Assembly (NCBI RefSeq): GCF_019457515.1
Contig: NZ_CP080421.1
Span: 3,286,001-3,350,000 of the forward strand
Direction: 5' to 3'
Length of the DNA stretch: 64,000 nt
Source: Shewanella mesophila
GTDB lineage: Bacteria > Pseudomonadota > Gammaproteobacteria > Enterobacterales > Shewanellaceae
Shown here: positions 25,654-36,931 of the stretch, piece by piece
How positions within the stretch are numbered: position 1 is the stretch's first letter
Layout: the number at the start of each line of letters is the position of its first letter
Notes under the pieces: generated by a model
Told to the model about the DNA's origin: nothing
The model's database searches: none
Seen by the model: the letters and a program-made list of their open reading frames with translations, nothing else
Program-made: the position numbers and the translations under genes

Positions 25654-26648
25654 GGTAGCGGTGCCATAAACGGAATAACGTCGCAGTCTAACCATCGAAC
25701 CAAACCTTCTAACTCAGGGTAACGCTTGGCGACATCGCGTACATATTGCAAGGTTAACGGAATATCTTTCATATAACCTGGCTTACCATCTCGGTAATTT
25801 AAGCGGCAAAATATGCCTGCCGCCTTAAGGTGTCGTTGTATTCCCATCAAATCAAACCAGCGGCGGTACTGCTTTAGGCTTACCTCCTTGGCGAGCAAGC
25901 CAGCCACTTGCATCTGCTGATAATGACTTTGCATCAAAGATTCGACAACATCATCGGGCCAGCGCACATAACAATCCCTTAAAAGGGACACGGCATCATA
26001 AGTAATGGGGCCTATGACTGCATCTTGAAAATCGATAACCGCAAGCTTGTTATCACACAACATCAAATTGCGACTATGATAATCACGATGCATCCCGACT
26101 TTAGGCTGTTCGGCAACATTGGTAACCAGCAACTGATACACATTAGCCAGCATAGATTGAGTTTGAGGCGTGAGCGTTAGCCCTAAGTGATGCACAATTA
26201 ACCAATCAGAAAATATTGCCAACTCTCTTTCAACAAATGCATCATCGTATGAAGGCAGTGACTGACCGCCAGACTCAGTAATGGTGGCGATGGAATTTAG
26301 TCGACCCAAGGCTCGGTGATAATAGTCACTGACATTCTCCAAATTAAGCACACTAAGCAGTTGAGTGTCACCTAAGTCAGTCAACAACAGAAAACCTTGT
26401 TCAACATCTTTTTCAATAACTTGAGGCGCATATATCTCTTTGCCTTGATACGCCTCGGCAAGTGCGATAAACGGCGTCACCGCAATTAAATCTGGCGGGG
26501 AATCCATTGCAATGTACTTTATGTCCCCCAATGACACTCTAAAATAGCGCCTAAAACTGGCATCTCCAGAGATGAGTACTATCTGCGCATCTGCACCTAA
26601 AGTTCGCGCTATCCATGCTCGAAGGGCAATAAATCTCTGATCTGACAA
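25650..26648 (-). CDS. amgK: Anomeric N-acetylmuramate/N-acetylglucosamine kinase
   Basis: The protein has an aminoglycoside-phosphotransferase-like kinase fold with catalytic loop HRDYHSRNLML and metal-binding Asp in AVIDFQDAVIGP. AmgK phosphorylates the anomeric carbon of MurNAc and GlcNAc released from peptidoglycan. The most likely start is TTG at 26648 with GAGGT upstream (about 332 residues); an earlier ATG at 26708 would add 20 hydrophobic residues atypical for a cytoplasmic kinase. It is translationally coupled to murU and divergent from lptD, a neighbourhood also known in Pseudomonas. Confidence 0.85.
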   Translation of the reverse strand: MSDQRFIALRAWIARTLGADAQIVLISGDASFRRYFRVSLGDIKYIAMDSPPDLIAVTPFIALAEAYQGKEIYAPQVIEKDVEQGFLLLTDLGDTQLLSVLNLENVSDYYHRALGRLNSIATITESGGQSLPSYDDAFVERELAIFSDWLIVHHLGLTLTPQTQSMLANVYQLLVTNVAEQPKVGMHRDYHSRNLMLCDNKLAVIDFQDAVIGPITYDAVSLLRDCYVRWPDDVVESLMQSHYQQMQVAGLLAKEVSLKQYRRWFDLMGIQRHLKAAGIFCRLNYRDGKPGYMKDIPLTLQYVRDVAKRYPELEGLVRWLDCDVIPFMAPLP

Positions 26649-26810
26649 GGGCACCTCATGGCTCTTAGATAAAAATTGCTTTATTATAAAGCAAAATGGA
26701 AACAGCAATTAAGATGATTTTTATCTCTTTGCTAGGTTGCTTGTGCATATAGATGCAACTATCCTCTCCGATAACTTGTCTAGACTAAGAAATCACAAAA
26801 ACGATAAAAG

Positions 26811-29132
26811 ATGCATATCCGTTACTTATTGGCTTTAGTACTGCTTCCGCACCTAGTCTTGGCAGACGACTCAGCAACACCTCTTGATACTGGCGCACAA
26901 TGTCTTGTGGAGCCTCCCGTGCCTATTCCTCAAGCGGAAGAGACTGATACGCCAATCAATTTACAGCAAATTAGCATTGTTTCAGATCGTACATCGGCGA
27001 AAATGGGAGATAAAGCCAATTTCGATGGTGATGTCACCTTTAGCCAAGGTGGACGTCACATCTCTGCCGACAGTGCCATATTAGATCAAGCCAACCAACG
27101 TTTAGATGCTAACGGAAACTTAGTATTTCAAGACAGCATGTTCACAGTGACAGCCGACTCTTTAAGCGCTGAAATGCGCAGCAATAATGCCCAATTAAAC
27201 TCGGCGCAATATTGGCTTCATGGCCAGCAGATACATGGCGAAGCAGAAAAGCTTGAGATCACTAAAGATAATAATCTGCATTTAACCAATACAAATTTCA
27301 CCACTTGCCCTCCAGGCGATACCTCTTGGTTACTCGAAGCCGAAACGATAAAAATCGATAGCTCTGAAGAGTGGGGAGAACTGTGGAATGCCAAACTAAA
27401 AATCGGTGACGTACCTGTTTTTTACCTGCCTTATATGACTATCCCGGTATCAGAAAAACGTAAGTCAGGCTTTCTATTTCCAACCTTCAGCACGAGCACA
27501 ACCAATGGTGTGGAGATAGCGACCCCTTACTATTGGAACATAGCGCCCGAATACGATTTAACCTTCACACCACACTATATGTCGGCGCGAGGTCTGTTCT
27601 TAAAAACCGAATTCCGTTACCTAACTGGTGAAGCTCAACAGGGACAATTCAACGCTGAATATCTTGCCGATGACAGCCTGATGCCCAATAAAGACGATCG
27701 CTACCTTTATCACTGGCAACACAAAGGCGCGATTAACGATAATTGGCGCGTGTTAGCCAATTATACCAACGTGTCTGACAACAACTATTTTAATGACCTC
27801 AAATCAGATGTATTGCGTGCAACCGATAACCAACTTTCTAGAATCGGTGAAATCGCCTATTTTCAAAACAACTGGGACATTACCGCGCGAGTTCAAGACA
27901 TTAAGGTGCTTGGCGAAGATGAATCTCCATACCAAGTCATGCCACAGGTCGGTTTTAACTATCGTTCACCTGAACTTTGGCGAGGACTCGATTTCAACCT
28001 ATTAGGTGAGGCAACGAACTTCCGTCATAAAGAGGATGAATACGCTACAGCCAACCGTCTCCACCTTGAACCTAGCATCACGCTACCGATACATGGCCCT
28101 GCTGGATCGTTAACCAGCGAATTAAAGTTGATGCAAACCAACTACTGGCAAGATGTTGAAAACAGCATCAGCGCTGACGAACTCGACAGCACAGTTAGCC
28201 GAACACTGCCTCAAGTGCGGATCCATGGGCAGGTTAACTTCGAACGTTTCACAAACTATTTTGACGTAAACTATCGCCAAACGTTGGAGCCACAGTTTCA
28301 ATACCTTTATGTCGGCTATGAAGATCAATCTAACATAGGTGTCTATGATACGGCGCGATTACAAGATGATTACTATGGTCTATTTAGGGATCGCCGCTTC
28401 TCAGGTCTAGACAGAATCGCAGATGCAAATCAGATGACCCTAGGTTTAACGACCCGTTTATTTGATGAACACAATCTCGAAACCTTTAAATTTAGCATAG
28501 GGCAAATTTATTACTTTGAAGACAGTAAAGTGGGACTCACAGATCCATCCCTCCCCAATCAAATGCTGCAGCAGCAAAATACCTCTAACTCTGTGTTAGC
28601 CGCGGAATTGAACACCCAAATTTACAACGATTGGTTCATGAGCGGTGCGATTCAATATGACACTAAGAATAGTGACAACAAAAAGAGTGAAGTGACCTTA
28701 GATTTTCGCCCTGAAGCTAATAAATTACTGCAACTGAGCTACCGCTATGTGCCTGACTTAATTAATAGTAATACCAATGAGTCAGTCAATATCTCCCAAA
28801 CAGGGGTTCGAGCGGCGTGGCCTATTAATGACAACTGGTATATCGTGGGCAACTGGTATTATGACCTCAATGAGAGTAGAAGTGTCGAGACTTATACTGG
28901 ATTTCAATACGAATCTTGTTGCTGGGCGCTTCGCTTAAGTTATCATTACCGCATTAAGACAAACTATGATGACGATTTAGAGCCCTCCTTCGATGATAGA
29001 GAGTTATTTGAACATGGAATTTATCTTAACTTCGTGATCAAAGGCCTAGGAGGTTCAGGACCACTTGGAGTCTCAGATATGCTTAACGACGGCCTGTTTA
29101 ATTATCGCAAGCCCTTGTACTTAAAAAACTAG
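26811..29132 (+). CDS. lptD: LPS-assembly outer-membrane protein LptD
   Basis: The 773-residue protein begins with a signal peptide (ALVLLPHLVLA-DD). The N-terminal OstA-type jellyroll (~50-200) reads TSAKMGDKANFDGDVTFSQGG in part. The C-terminal ~550 residues are the large beta-barrel, with the hallmark LPYMTIPVSEKRKSGFLFP. Cysteines near residues 31 and 166 and an adjacent Cys-Cys pair near 703-704 fit the disulfides needed for function. It inserts LPS into the outer leaflet with LptE. It heads a conserved block with surA, whose chaperone product it needs. Confidence 0.96.
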   Translation: MHIRYLLALVLLPHLVLADDSATPLDTGAQCLVEPPVPIPQAEETDTPINLQQISIVSDRTSAKMGDKANFDGDVTFSQGGRHISADSAILDQANQRLDANGNLVFQDSMFTVTADSLSAEMRSNNAQLNSAQYWLHGQQIHGEAEKLEITKDNNLHLTNTNFTTCPPGDTSWLLEAETIKIDSSEEWGELWNAKLKIGDVPVFYLPYMTIPVSEKRKSGFLFPTFSTSTTNGVEIATPYYWNIAPEYDLTFTPHYMSARGLFLKTEFRYLTGEAQQGQFNAEYLADDSLMPNKDDRYLYHWQHKGAINDNWRVLANYTNVSDNNYFNDLKSDVLRATDNQLSRIGEIAYFQNNWDITARVQDIKVLGEDESPYQVMPQVGFNYRSPELWRGLDFNLLGEATNFRHKEDEYATANRLHLEPSITLPIHGPAGSLTSELKLMQTNYWQDVENSISADELDSTVSRTLPQVRIHGQVNFERFTNYFDVNYRQTLEPQFQYLYVGYEDQSNIGVYDTARLQDDYYGLFRDRRFSGLDRIADANQMTLGLTTRLFDEHNLETFKFSIGQIYYFEDSKVGLTDPSLPNQMLQQQNTSNSVLAAELNTQIYNDWFMSGAIQYDTKNSDNKKSEVTLDFRPEANKLLQLSYRYVPDLINSNTNESVNISQTGVRAAWPINDNWYIVGNWYYDLNESRSVETYTGFQYESCCWALRLSYHYRIKTNYDDDLEPSFDDRELFEHGIYLNFVIKGLGGSGPLGVSDMLNDGLFNYRKPLYLKN

Positions 29133-29250
29133 CATTTGATAATTAGTTAACATTTTGCTGAACCTAGATACGGACTTGTAGTCCAATCAGAATAATCGAA
29201 TTAAGTGGTCGGTCAATTAGTGACAAACGACCTCAATATGCCAAGGATTT

Positions 29251-30558
29251 TTGTGGATGAGACCCTGTAAAAAACTGATTATTGCTTTTCTGACATTGAC
29301 ACTGAGCCATGTCACCCTTGCTGTACAACCTTTAGATCGCGTCACGGTGCAGATCAATGAAGGTATCGTATTAGAAAGCGAAATCGCTAACATGATCAAA
29401 ACGGTCAAAGCCAACGCGCAAACAGCTGGTCAAGCTTTGCCATCAGATATGGCGCTTCGCACCCAAGTTATTGAACGCCTCATCATGACTCGCCTACAAC
29501 TGCAAATGGCCGAACGCATTGGTTTGCATATTGGCGATCTACAACTAGACCAGACTATCGAGAATATCGCTAAAGAGCAGAAGATGACTCCTGCAATGAT
29601 GCGTCAAAAAATCGAAACTGAAGGCCTAAGCTGGAATCAATATCGCGAACAGTTACGTGAAGAGATCACCTTAGGTGAAATACAGCGTATTCAAGTTCAA
29701 AGGCGCATCCAAGTGTCGCCTCAAGAGATCAATAGTTTAGTGAAGCTGATCGAAGAACAAGGTATGCAACAGGTCGAATACCAGATTGGCCATATCTTGA
29801 TTGAAGTTCCGAGCAACCCTAACAGCGAACAACTTGAGAGCGCCAGTAAACGAGCCAACACAGTATTAAAACGCTTACAAGATGGCTCTGACTTTAAGCA
29901 GACCGCAATTGCATCGTCTGCAGGCCCGAAAGCCCTTGAGGGGGGGATCTGGGATTACATGAACATTAATGAGATGCCAACCTTGTTTGCTGAACTGCTA
30001 ACGGGTGCCAAGACTAACGATATTATTGGCCCCATTCGTAGTGGTGCAGGCTTCCATATTATTAAAGTAATGGATGCACGAGGCTTACAGACGAAAGAAG
30101 TCGACGAAGTCCGTTCGCGTCATATTCTCATCAAGCCTTCACCTATCTTGTCTGAAGAACGCGCTAAGGCTATGCTGGATAAGTTTGTTAAACAGCTTCG
30201 AGCTGGTGATGCCGACTTTGCTGAACTGGCACGCCAATATAGCGAAGATCCAGGTTCTGCGACTAAAGGCGGAGAGCTAGGCTGGGCAGACCCATCGGTA
30301 TACGTGCCCGCTTTTAGTCAAACATTAGCTGCACTCGATATAAATGAAATAAGCGAACCATTCCGCTCATCTCATGGCTGGCATATCGTTCAGCTTGAAG
30401 AGAAACGTAAAACCGATGCGACTGATAAGTTTAATACTAATCGCGCACATCAACTTATCTTCCGTCGTAAGTTTAATGAAGAGTTACAAAACTGGTTAGA
30501 CGAAATGCGAGCTGACGCTTACATTGAAGTGTTTGATGCCGATTTTAACCGAGGTTAA
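29251..30558 (+). CDS. surA: Periplasmic chaperone/peptidyl-prolyl isomerase SurA
   Basis: The 435-residue protein has a signal peptide ending LAV-QP, an N-terminal helical chaperone domain (~25-170) and two parvulin domains (~175-275 and ~285-385). The second carries [16 protein letters not shown] and [10 protein letters not shown]. It guides beta-barrel precursors, including LptD, to the BAM complex. Its length matches the E. coli protein (428). It begins 118 bases after lptD and runs almost directly into pdxA. Confidence 0.95.
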   Translation: MWMRPCKKLIIAFLTLTLSHVTLAVQPLDRVTVQINEGIVLESEIANMIKTVKANAQTAGQALPSDMALRTQVIERLIMTRLQLQMAERIGLHIGDLQLDQTIENIAKEQKMTPAMMRQKIETEGLSWNQYREQLREEITLGEIQRIQVQRRIQVSPQEINSLVKLIEEQGMQQVEYQIGHILIEVPSNPNSEQLESASKRANTVLKRLQDGSDFKQTAIASSAGPKALEGGIWDYMNINEMPTLFAELLTGAKTNDIIGPIRSGAGFHIIKVMDARGLQTKEVDEVRSRHILIKPSPILSEERAKAMLDKFVKQLRAGDADFAELARQYSEDPGSATKGGELGWADPSVYVPAFSQTLAALDINEISEPFRSSHGWHIVQLEEKRKTDATDKFNTNRAHQLIFRRKFNEELQNWLDEMRADAYIEVFDADFNRG

Positions 30559-30563
30559 TCATA

Positions 30564-31565
30564 TTGACGACTAAACGTATCGCTATCACACCGGGCGAAC
30601 CTGCCGGTGTGGGACCAGACTTAGTCATTCAACTTGCTCAGCGCGCTTGGCCCGCTGAGCTTGTTGTTTGTGCCGATCCTGCTTTATTGAAATCTAGGGC
30701 CAAAAAAATCGGCCTGCCGATCCAATTGCGCCCATATCAACCCAATCAGCCTCCTAAGCCTCAAGAGGCAGGAACATTAACCATAGTTCCCTTTCCATTG
30801 GTAACAGAGGCGGTGTGCGGCACCCTAGATGAACAAAATAGTAGCTATGTCATTGAAACGCTGAGCTACGCTGGCGAGAAAAACATGAGCGGTGAGTTTG
30901 ATGCCGTTGTCACAGGACCTGTGCACAAAGGTATCATCAACCAAGCTGGCATCCCTTTTAGTGGGCATACCGAATTTTTTGCCCATCAAGCAAATTGCCA
31001 CGATGTGGTGATGTTACTGGCAGCGCCGGGTTTGCAGGTAGCACTTGTCACGACTCATATTCCACTGGCCTATGTATCGAAAGCCATCACGCGCGATCGC
31101 TTGCACCAAATTATCAAAATATTGCATGAAGACTTGGTTAACAAATTTGGACTGATGCAACCTAAAATTTATGTCTGCGGCTTGAACCCACACGCAGGTG
31201 AAGACGGCCACTTAGGCAGAGAAGAGATTGATGTTATTATGCCCGCGCTAGATGAACTACGCGAGATGGGCATGAGTATAGTCGGGCCTCTACCGGCAGA
31301 TACTCTGTTTCAACCTAAGTACCTTGAAGATGCAGATGTCGTATTAGCCATGTACCACGATCAGGGGCTTCCTGTATTAAAGTCACGCGGATTTGGTAGC
31401 TCAGTGAATATTACCTTGGGCCTGCCATATATTCGCACCTCGGTCGATCACGGAACGGCATTAGCCCTTGCTGGAACGGGTGATGCAGAAATAGGAAGCT
31501 TCGTCTGCGCACTAAATAAGGCTATAGAATTGGCCGACAGAAACGAGTCAAAAAAAGAGAAGTAA
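30564..31565 (+). CDS. pdxA: 4-hydroxythreonine-4-phosphate dehydrogenase
   Basis: The 333-residue enzyme oxidises 4-phosphohydroxy-L-threonine in pyridoxal phosphate synthesis. Visible family motifs are [13 protein letters not shown], the metal-binding His in [19 protein letters not shown] and [12 protein letters not shown]. The start is a TTG at 30564, five bases after surA; no in-frame ATG lies nearby. Its stop overlaps the rsmA start (TAATG). Confidence 0.95.
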   Translation: MTTKRIAITPGEPAGVGPDLVIQLAQRAWPAELVVCADPALLKSRAKKIGLPIQLRPYQPNQPPKPQEAGTLTIVPFPLVTEAVCGTLDEQNSSYVIETLSYAGEKNMSGEFDAVVTGPVHKGIINQAGIPFSGHTEFFAHQANCHDVVMLLAAPGLQVALVTTHIPLAYVSKAITRDRLHQIIKILHEDLVNKFGLMQPKIYVCGLNPHAGEDGHLGREEIDVIMPALDELREMGMSIVGPLPADTLFQPKYLEDADVVLAMYHDQGLPVLKSRGFGSSVNITLGLPYIRTSVDHGTALALAGTGDAEIGSFVCALNKAIELADRNESKKEK

Positions 31566-32374
31566 TGAGTAATAAAGTACATTTAGGCCACACGGCAAGA
31601 AAGCGTTTCGGACAAAACTTTTTGACCGATAGCAATGTGATTAATCGAATTGTCGGCGCGATTGCCCCAGACAATGATCACGTTATGGTTGAAATTGGTC
31701 CAGGCCTTGCGGCATTAACTGAACCCGTTGCCGAGAGCATAGACAAGCTCACTGTGGTTGAGTTAGATAAAGATCTTGTTGAGCGTCTAAAGACGCACCC
31801 TTTTCTCAAAGATAAACTTGAGATCCACCAAGGGGACGCGCTCAAATTTGACTTTAACCAGTTGGTTGAAGAAGGCAAGCAGATGAAGGTATTTGGTAAC
31901 TTACCTTACAACATCTCAACACCACTCATGTTTCATCTTTTCGAGTTTGCAGAACATATTGAAAATATGCACTTCATGCTACAAAAGGAAGTGGTACTTC
32001 GTTTGTCTGCCGCACCAGGCACAAAAGCATATGGCCGTTTAACCGTCATGGCACAATACTTCTGCCAAATCATGCCCGTGCTAGAAGTACCTCCAGGCTG
32101 TTTTACACCTCCACCTAAGGTCGATTCAGCCGTAGTGAGGTTGGTGCCTTACAAGAATAAACCTTGGCCTTGTAAAGATGTCGATCTACTTAGGCATATT
32201 TGTACGACCGCTTTCAATATGCGCCGCAAAACGCTACGCAATAATCTTAAACATATTCTTTCAGACGATGAGTTTGAATCACTCGCCATTGATGCCAGCA
32301 AACGTCCTGAGCAGATAACGGTTGAGCAATATGTTGCGATGGCAAACCTAGTCGCAAACAAGAAAAACGGCTAA
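31565..32374 (+). CDS. rsmA: 16S rRNA dimethyladenosine transferase (KsgA)
   Basis: The 269-residue methyltransferase dimethylates A1518 and A1519 of 16S rRNA during 30S maturation. It shows [11 protein letters not shown], the SAM motif [12 protein letters not shown] and the catalytic NLPYNIST. The C-terminal helical domain includes [13 protein letters not shown]. The start overlaps the pdxA stop, so translation is coupled. Confidence 0.97.
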   Translation: MSNKVHLGHTARKRFGQNFLTDSNVINRIVGAIAPDNDHVMVEIGPGLAALTEPVAESIDKLTVVELDKDLVERLKTHPFLKDKLEIHQGDALKFDFNQLVEEGKQMKVFGNLPYNISTPLMFHLFEFAEHIENMHFMLQKEVVLRLSAAPGTKAYGRLTVMAQYFCQIMPVLEVPPGCFTPPPKVDSAVVRLVPYKNKPWPCKDVDLLRHICTTAFNMRRKTLRNNLKHILSDDEFESLAIDASKRPEQITVEQYVAMANLVANKKNG

Positions 32375-32429
32375 GGTATCTCAAGGGGGAAGCAATTTCC
32401 CCTCCTCTCTATTACATTTAGGACATTCA

Positions 32430-32810
32430 ATGATGGAACTTGAATCCTCAATTAAAATTGAGGTAAAAACTGAATATATCGAAGAGCAATCATCACCCGA
32501 TGAAGAGCGCTACCTTTTTAGCTATACCATTACGATCGTAAATCTGGGTGAAAAAGCCGCAACCTTAAAGAGTCGTATGTGGTCAATAACCGATGCCAAC
32601 GGCCATCATAGTGAAGTTCAAGGGGCTGGCGTCGTTGGTGAAACTCCGACAATCGCGCCTGATACTGCATACCGATATACTAGCGGTACCGTCTGCGAAA
32701 CGCCTTTTGCGGTCATGCAAGGTTATTATGTGATGATCAGCGAAGATGGCACTGAGTTTAAAGCACGTATTGCCCCCTTTAGATTAGCGGCGCCGGGATT
32801 AATCCATTAG
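32430..32810 (+). CDS. apaG: ApaG, Fe2+/Mg2+ protein
   Basis: This 126-residue all-beta (fibronectin III-like) protein shows the signatures RYLFSYTITIVNLG, DANGHHSEVQGAGVVGETP and APDTAYRYTSG. ApaG binds divalent metal; its physiological role is still unclear, although it consistently neighbours apaH. Two ATGs in tandem (32430 and 32433) can start it. A small GGGGAA/TTCCCC hairpin lies in the 55-base gap after rsmA. Confidence 0.94.
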   Translation: MMELESSIKIEVKTEYIEEQSSPDEERYLFSYTITIVNLGEKAATLKSRMWSITDANGHHSEVQGAGVVGETPTIAPDTAYRYTSGTVCETPFAVMQGYYVMISEDGTEFKARIAPFRLAAPGLIH

Positions 32811-32853
32811 CGCCATCTAACCATTCCCTGAATCGCGAACTAACGAGTAATCA

Positions 32854-33678
32854 ATGGCAACCTACTTTATCGGTGATATACAAGGCTGTTACGATGAGCT
32901 ACGAGCCATACTAAGCCAAGTTGATTTCAATCCGTCAAAAGATGAGCTATGGATTGTTGGCGACATGGTCGCTAGAGGTGATAAATCACTTGAAACCATC
33001 AGGTATATCAAATCCCTTGAGAATTCAGCCAAACCAGTACTTGGCAATCACGACCTCCACCTTCTGGCCTTGCACGGAAAACTTAAACGACCAAAACCCA
33101 GCGATCAGCTAAGCGCTCTCCTCTGTGCTGATGATATTGATGAACTCGTCGACTGGCTTCGATTACAACCTTTATTAAGACAACACCCATCACAACCTAT
33201 AGTAATGACCCATGCAGGTATTCCGCCCCAATGGGACATAGCCACCGCCATTGAAGAAGCAAACGCAGTCCATCGAGCGCTAATGAGCCCAAATTATTTA
33301 ACCCACCTTATCAAAGATATGTACACTGATGATATTGATGATTGGGCGGAGTCAATGCCGAGTAAACAACGACTAATTTACTGTGTAAATGCGCTCACTC
33401 GAATGCGATATCTAAATGCTGACGGTCGCTTAGATTTTAGTTGTAAACTGCCTCCCGAATCCAACCCTGACAACACTTTAAAGCCATGGTTTCATTTCCC
33501 CAGTATGGTGAGTGAAACGCACACATTGGTGTTTGGACACTGGGCAGCATTGATGGGAAAAGTTGACAATCCAGCACTTCAAGCGTTAGATACAGGTTGC
33601 TGTTGGGGTGAATATTTAACCCTTTGGCACCTTGAATCTAATCAAAAAATTACCCAAAAGAAGTTAAAAAAGAGTTAA
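32854..33678 (+). CDS. apaH: Symmetrical diadenosine tetraphosphatase
   Basis: The 274-residue metallophosphoesterase splits Ap4A (and other NpnN alarmones) into two ADP. Metal-binding motifs are in order: GDIQGCYDEL, GDMVARGDKS, GNHDLHLL, and later MTHAGIPP and FGHWAALMG. It ends the lptD-surA-pdxA-rsmA-apaG-apaH block. Confidence 0.96.
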   Translation: MATYFIGDIQGCYDELRAILSQVDFNPSKDELWIVGDMVARGDKSLETIRYIKSLENSAKPVLGNHDLHLLALHGKLKRPKPSDQLSALLCADDIDELVDWLRLQPLLRQHPSQPIVMTHAGIPPQWDIATAIEEANAVHRALMSPNYLTHLIKDMYTDDIDDWAESMPSKQRLIYCVNALTRMRYLNADGRLDFSCKLPPESNPDNTLKPWFHFPSMVSETHTLVFGHWAALMGKVDNPALQALDTGCCWGEYLTLWHLESNQKITQKKLKKS

Positions 33679-33783
33679 ACTGGTTAGGATTCTGGCCGAT
33701 ATAAAGCTAGCTGTGCATGCAAGCACTAATCCTGAAATTATTTTTATAATTAGGGATATAACAACAAAAAAGCGGAGTACCCC

Positions 33784-35808
33784 ATGAAATTGAATGTCGC
33801 CACTAGAGTTATCGGTGGGTTTAGCGTTGTGACTTTATTGCTAATAGCATTAGGTGTCGCTTCGTTAATAACCAATGAAAATATCAAGTCAAGTACTCTG
33901 GTTTTGCAAGATTTGAGTATACCAGCATTAGAAAGCAGCAATCACCTAACCCAAGATTTGGCACTACAAGAGAAGCAACTTCTAGTCGCATTTCACTCAA
34001 CTCGCTCCGAACATATTCCCAAAGTTGAACAGAAGTTTAGCGAATACTCTCAAAGTTTTTTCAATGAAATTAGCTCATTACAGTCTATTATCAGTGGGCA
34101 TAAGCAAGGGCTAGAAACTCAGATCATCTCATTAAAGAGTAGCTATCAGGGCTTTAAGGATAATAGCCTAAAAATGATGTCCGCTCGCGAACAGTCATTG
34201 CAAACTCAAGAAAACCTGTTAAAACAACTCGAAGACCTAGAGATTGCTGTAGATGATACCGCATCGCTACTTATCGACCTTATCGATTACGAATCCAGCG
34301 AAGACCCAACAGAGAGAGAAATTGCAGCAACGGCAAGTAATATCGATACCAGCTTTAGCAGCCTTATTACGAGCAGCTACGACCTCGTAAAAACTAAAGA
34401 AAAATCTAAGTTTGATACCATTACCAAAGAGCTCGAGTACATTATCAGTGATGTTACAAACAAGTTAGAATATGTTAGCCGCCACTGGGAAGGCGTTATA
34501 GACCAAGAGATTTTAGATGATATAAATAAAGAAGCTTCAAAAGCACTAGATATGCTTAGCGGCGCTAATTCAATCCAAGCACGTAAAGGCAAACAGCTGA
34601 ATTTCGATATCTCTGCTGCAGCACTTCTAGATCAAGTCGAAGCCAATGTTGAATCTGTCAACAAAAGTATGAGTAGCCTCAATAAACAGATTGAAGTTGT
34701 TTCGCAAAAAGTCAGCAATAACGCCATTAGTGATATCGATAGCGCCAGCTTTAAAACCATGGCCCTAGTGCTAATTGCCATCCTTGTCTCGATCATTGTT
34801 AGTATTGCCGTGATACGTCCACTTAAGCGCTCTTTAGATAGTGTGAATAACGCGCTGGACATTTTGGCTTCGGGCAATCTAACTCACAAACTAGACGACT
34901 CTGGTCACGATGAATTTGCCGAGCTTTCCCGTAACTGCAATCGTCTTGTTGACAGCTTAAGAACCCTAATACAAGGTATTTTAGACCGTTCTAATCAGCT
35001 AGCTGCCGCGGCAGAAGAAACCTCGGCGATTACGGCTCAGACCACAGCTGGTATTCAAGAGCAAAAGAATCAAGTAGATCAAGTCGCTGCCGCAACAACA
35101 GAGCTAAGCTCTAGCGCGATGCAAGTCACCAGCAGCGCCGACGAAGCCTTGAGTCAGATCAAACAGGCCGATGATGAAGCGCAACATATGCGTACCATTG
35201 CCGATGAGAACAAACGCACAATACTGGCACTTGCTGACGAAGTCGCAAAAGCGTCTCAGGTGATCAATAAGGTCCACTCTGACAGCGCTTCTATTGGCTC
35301 TATTTTGGATGTTATCCGAGGTATCGCAGAACAAACCAATCTATTGGCACTTAATGCCGCTATCGAAGCCGCTCGAGCCGGCGAACAAGGACGCGGATTT
35401 GCTGTCGTTGCCGATGAGGTGCGTAGCCTAGCTTCTCGCACCCAAGATTCAACCCAAGAGATCCAACAGATGATTCAGGTACTACAACAAGGTACTCAAG
35501 AAGCGGTCTCGGTTATGGAGCTTGGACGAAATCAAGCAAATAGCTGCGTAGAAAAAACAGAGCAAGCTAATATTGCCCTAGAAAGTATCAGTCAGGCTGT
35601 CCATAATGCTCATGATTCAGGCACTCATATTGCTCATGCCGCCCAAGAGCAAAACTTAGTTAGCCAGCAGGTCTCTGAGAAACTAGAGCATATTGCCGCT
35701 ATCTCTGAAGAAACCGCCACTGGTGCAGACCAAACTGCGCAATCGAGTCATCAGGTAGCGCAACTTGCCGAGGAGCTTCAAGCCTCTGTTGGTGAGTTCA
35801 AGGTTTAA
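33784..35808 (+). CDS. Methyl-accepting chemotaxis protein
   Basis: The 674-residue transducer has membrane segments at ~10-30 and ~323-345 enclosing a ~290-residue periplasmic sensor that is mainly helical (long heptad-like stretches), so a helical-bundle ligand domain is likely. HAMP follows (~346-398). The cytoplasmic signalling domain (~420-670) carries the hairpin tip [20 protein letters not shown]. No C-terminal CheR-docking pentapeptide is present. The ligand is unknown. A good ribosome-binding site (GCGGAG) precedes the ATG. Confidence 0.93.
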   Translation: MKLNVATRVIGGFSVVTLLLIALGVASLITNENIKSSTLVLQDLSIPALESSNHLTQDLALQEKQLLVAFHSTRSEHIPKVEQKFSEYSQSFFNEISSLQSIISGHKQGLETQIISLKSSYQGFKDNSLKMMSAREQSLQTQENLLKQLEDLEIAVDDTASLLIDLIDYESSEDPTEREIAATASNIDTSFSSLITSSYDLVKTKEKSKFDTITKELEYIISDVTNKLEYVSRHWEGVIDQEILDDINKEASKALDMLSGANSIQARKGKQLNFDISAAALLDQVEANVESVNKSMSSLNKQIEVVSQKVSNNAISDIDSASFKTMALVLIAILVSIIVSIAVIRPLKRSLDSVNNALDILASGNLTHKLDDSGHDEFAELSRNCNRLVDSLRTLIQGILDRSNQLAAAAEETSAITAQTTAGIQEQKNQVDQVAAATTELSSSAMQVTSSADEALSQIKQADDEAQHMRTIADENKRTILALADEVAKASQVINKVHSDSASIGSILDVIRGIAEQTNLLALNAAIEAARAGEQGRGFAVVADEVRSLASRTQDSTQEIQQMIQVLQQGTQEAVSVMELGRNQANSCVEKTEQANIALESISQAVHNAHDSGTHIAHAAQEQNLVSQQVSEKLEHIAAISEETATGADQTAQSSHQVAQLAEELQASVGEFKV

Positions 35809-35812
35809 ACCT

Positions 35813-35842
35813 AAAACAAGCCTGTTATTCGCAGGCTTGTTT
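35813..35842 (+). terminator. Terminator of the chemoreceptor gene
   Basis: AAACAAGCCTG pairs with CAGGCTTGTTT around TTATTCG, directly after the stop codon. Confidence 0.8.
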
Positions 35843-35868
35843 GGCTAAATTAGCAAATATAAGACATA

Positions 35869-35895
35869 AAAAACCGGATATAACATCCGGTTTTT
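35869..35895. terminator. Second, bidirectional terminator
   Basis: AAAAACCGGAT and ATCCGGTTTTT enclose ATAAC. It sits between convergent genes and mainly serves the DUF3718 gene on the minus strand. Confidence 0.82.
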
Positions 35896-35924
35896 GATTG
35901 GTAAAATTCAGATTAAAACTAAAT

Positions 35925-36317
35925 CTAATTACCCGATATTCGATCTTTTATCGCAGCAGTGATTTCGCTACCACCGTGCCCATTAGCTTCAGCCCATTCA
36001 ACAACGGTTTTACCATCGGCCTCTTTAGCGGTTAAATCATCAGTAGACAAACGTTTTGCCATGAAAGAACCAACATCGTTTGCGCCACTTTTCATCGCAA
36101 AGCGTAAAAGACTATCGCCATCACAGGTGAGCCCTTGATAAACGTTACGTAACTTAACACGCGTTTCTTTTAATTTACTACGTAAACGGTTCTTATCATC
36201 GGCATGAACATAGTTGCAAATGTTCGCTGCAAGCTGATCATTTGCATGTACCGGAACAGTATAAGTATAAGCAGAAGCTGCAATAACCACAGCAATCGTC
36301 GTAGGTAAAAGACGCAT
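35925..36317 (-). CDS. DUF3718 periplasmic protein
   Basis: The 130-residue protein has a signal peptide ending PVHA-ND. The mature part carries the DUF3718 pattern ANICNYVHADDKNRLRSKLK, then QGLTCDGDSLLRFAM, with two cysteines likely forming a disulfide. The C-terminal DGKTVVEWAEANGHGG resembles an ankyrin-like turn. The family is found mostly in Shewanella-type bacteria and has no known function. It has its own terminator. Confidence 0.78.
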   Translation of the reverse strand: MRLLPTTIAVVIAASAYTYTVPVHANDQLAANICNYVHADDKNRLRSKLKETRVKLRNVYQGLTCDGDSLLRFAMKSGANDVGSFMAKRLSTDDLTAKEADGKTVVEWAEANGHGGSEITAAIKDRISGN

Positions 36318-36409
36318 CGGGTACTCCTATAATATTTATTATTTTTATTCCATAGAATAACAAATAATGACTTCATTACTCTAAAGACGACTCAGGACAA
36401 CACCATAAT

Positions 36410-36892
36410 TTAACATTCTTTTGTCAAAGTGATAAAGCGATATTGCAAACCTTTATCATTTGTGCAGCTTTCACTTTCAAGTATATGCCAAGATCCATCA
36501 TCCCACAGAGGAAAATGGGTATCCCCCTCCACTTCTAAAGCGATCTCGGTCAGATAAAGAATATCGGCCCTCGGCAATATCGCATGGTACAACTGACCAC
36601 CACCGATCACCACCAGTTCTTCGCATTCGCCCGCTAATTCGATAGCTTTATCAAATGAAGTCACACAGCTAACTCCCTCGATGGCTAAATCTTGCTGCCT
36701 GCTAACAACGATATTGTGACGCCCTGGTAGAGGCCGACCTATTGATTCAAAGGTCTTTCTCCCCATAACGACAGGTTTACCGAATGTCATCGCTTTAAAG
36801 TGGCGTAAATCTTCGGGAAGATGCCAAGGCATCTGATTATCTTTACCTATAACTCGGTTATTAGCCATGGCGGCGATCATTGCAATCTTCAT
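36410..36892 (-). CDS. folA: Dihydrofolate reductase
   Basis: The 160-residue enzyme reduces dihydrofolate with NADPH, supplying tetrahydrofolate for thymidylate and purine synthesis. Visible motifs are NRVIGKDNQMPWHLPEDLRHFK with the catalytic acid Asp, GRKTFESIGRPLPGR and VIGGGQLYHAILP. Length matches E. coli FolA (159). It stands alone behind the thrE-like pair. Confidence 0.96.
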   Translation of the reverse strand: MKIAMIAAMANNRVIGKDNQMPWHLPEDLRHFKAMTFGKPVVMGRKTFESIGRPLPGRHNIVVSRQQDLAIEGVSCVTSFDKAIELAGECEELVVIGGGQLYHAILPRADILYLTEIALEVEGDTHFPLWDDGSWHILESESCTNDKGLQYRFITLTKEC

Positions 36893-36931
36893 TTGAGCTC
36901 CAACAGTCTATTGCCGTTTCAATCTAAAAAG

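Noticed and set aside
32382..32403. GGGGAA/TTCCCC hairpin between rsmA and apaG as a terminator
   Set aside because: The stem is short and lacks a following T-tract; the operon probably continues through it.
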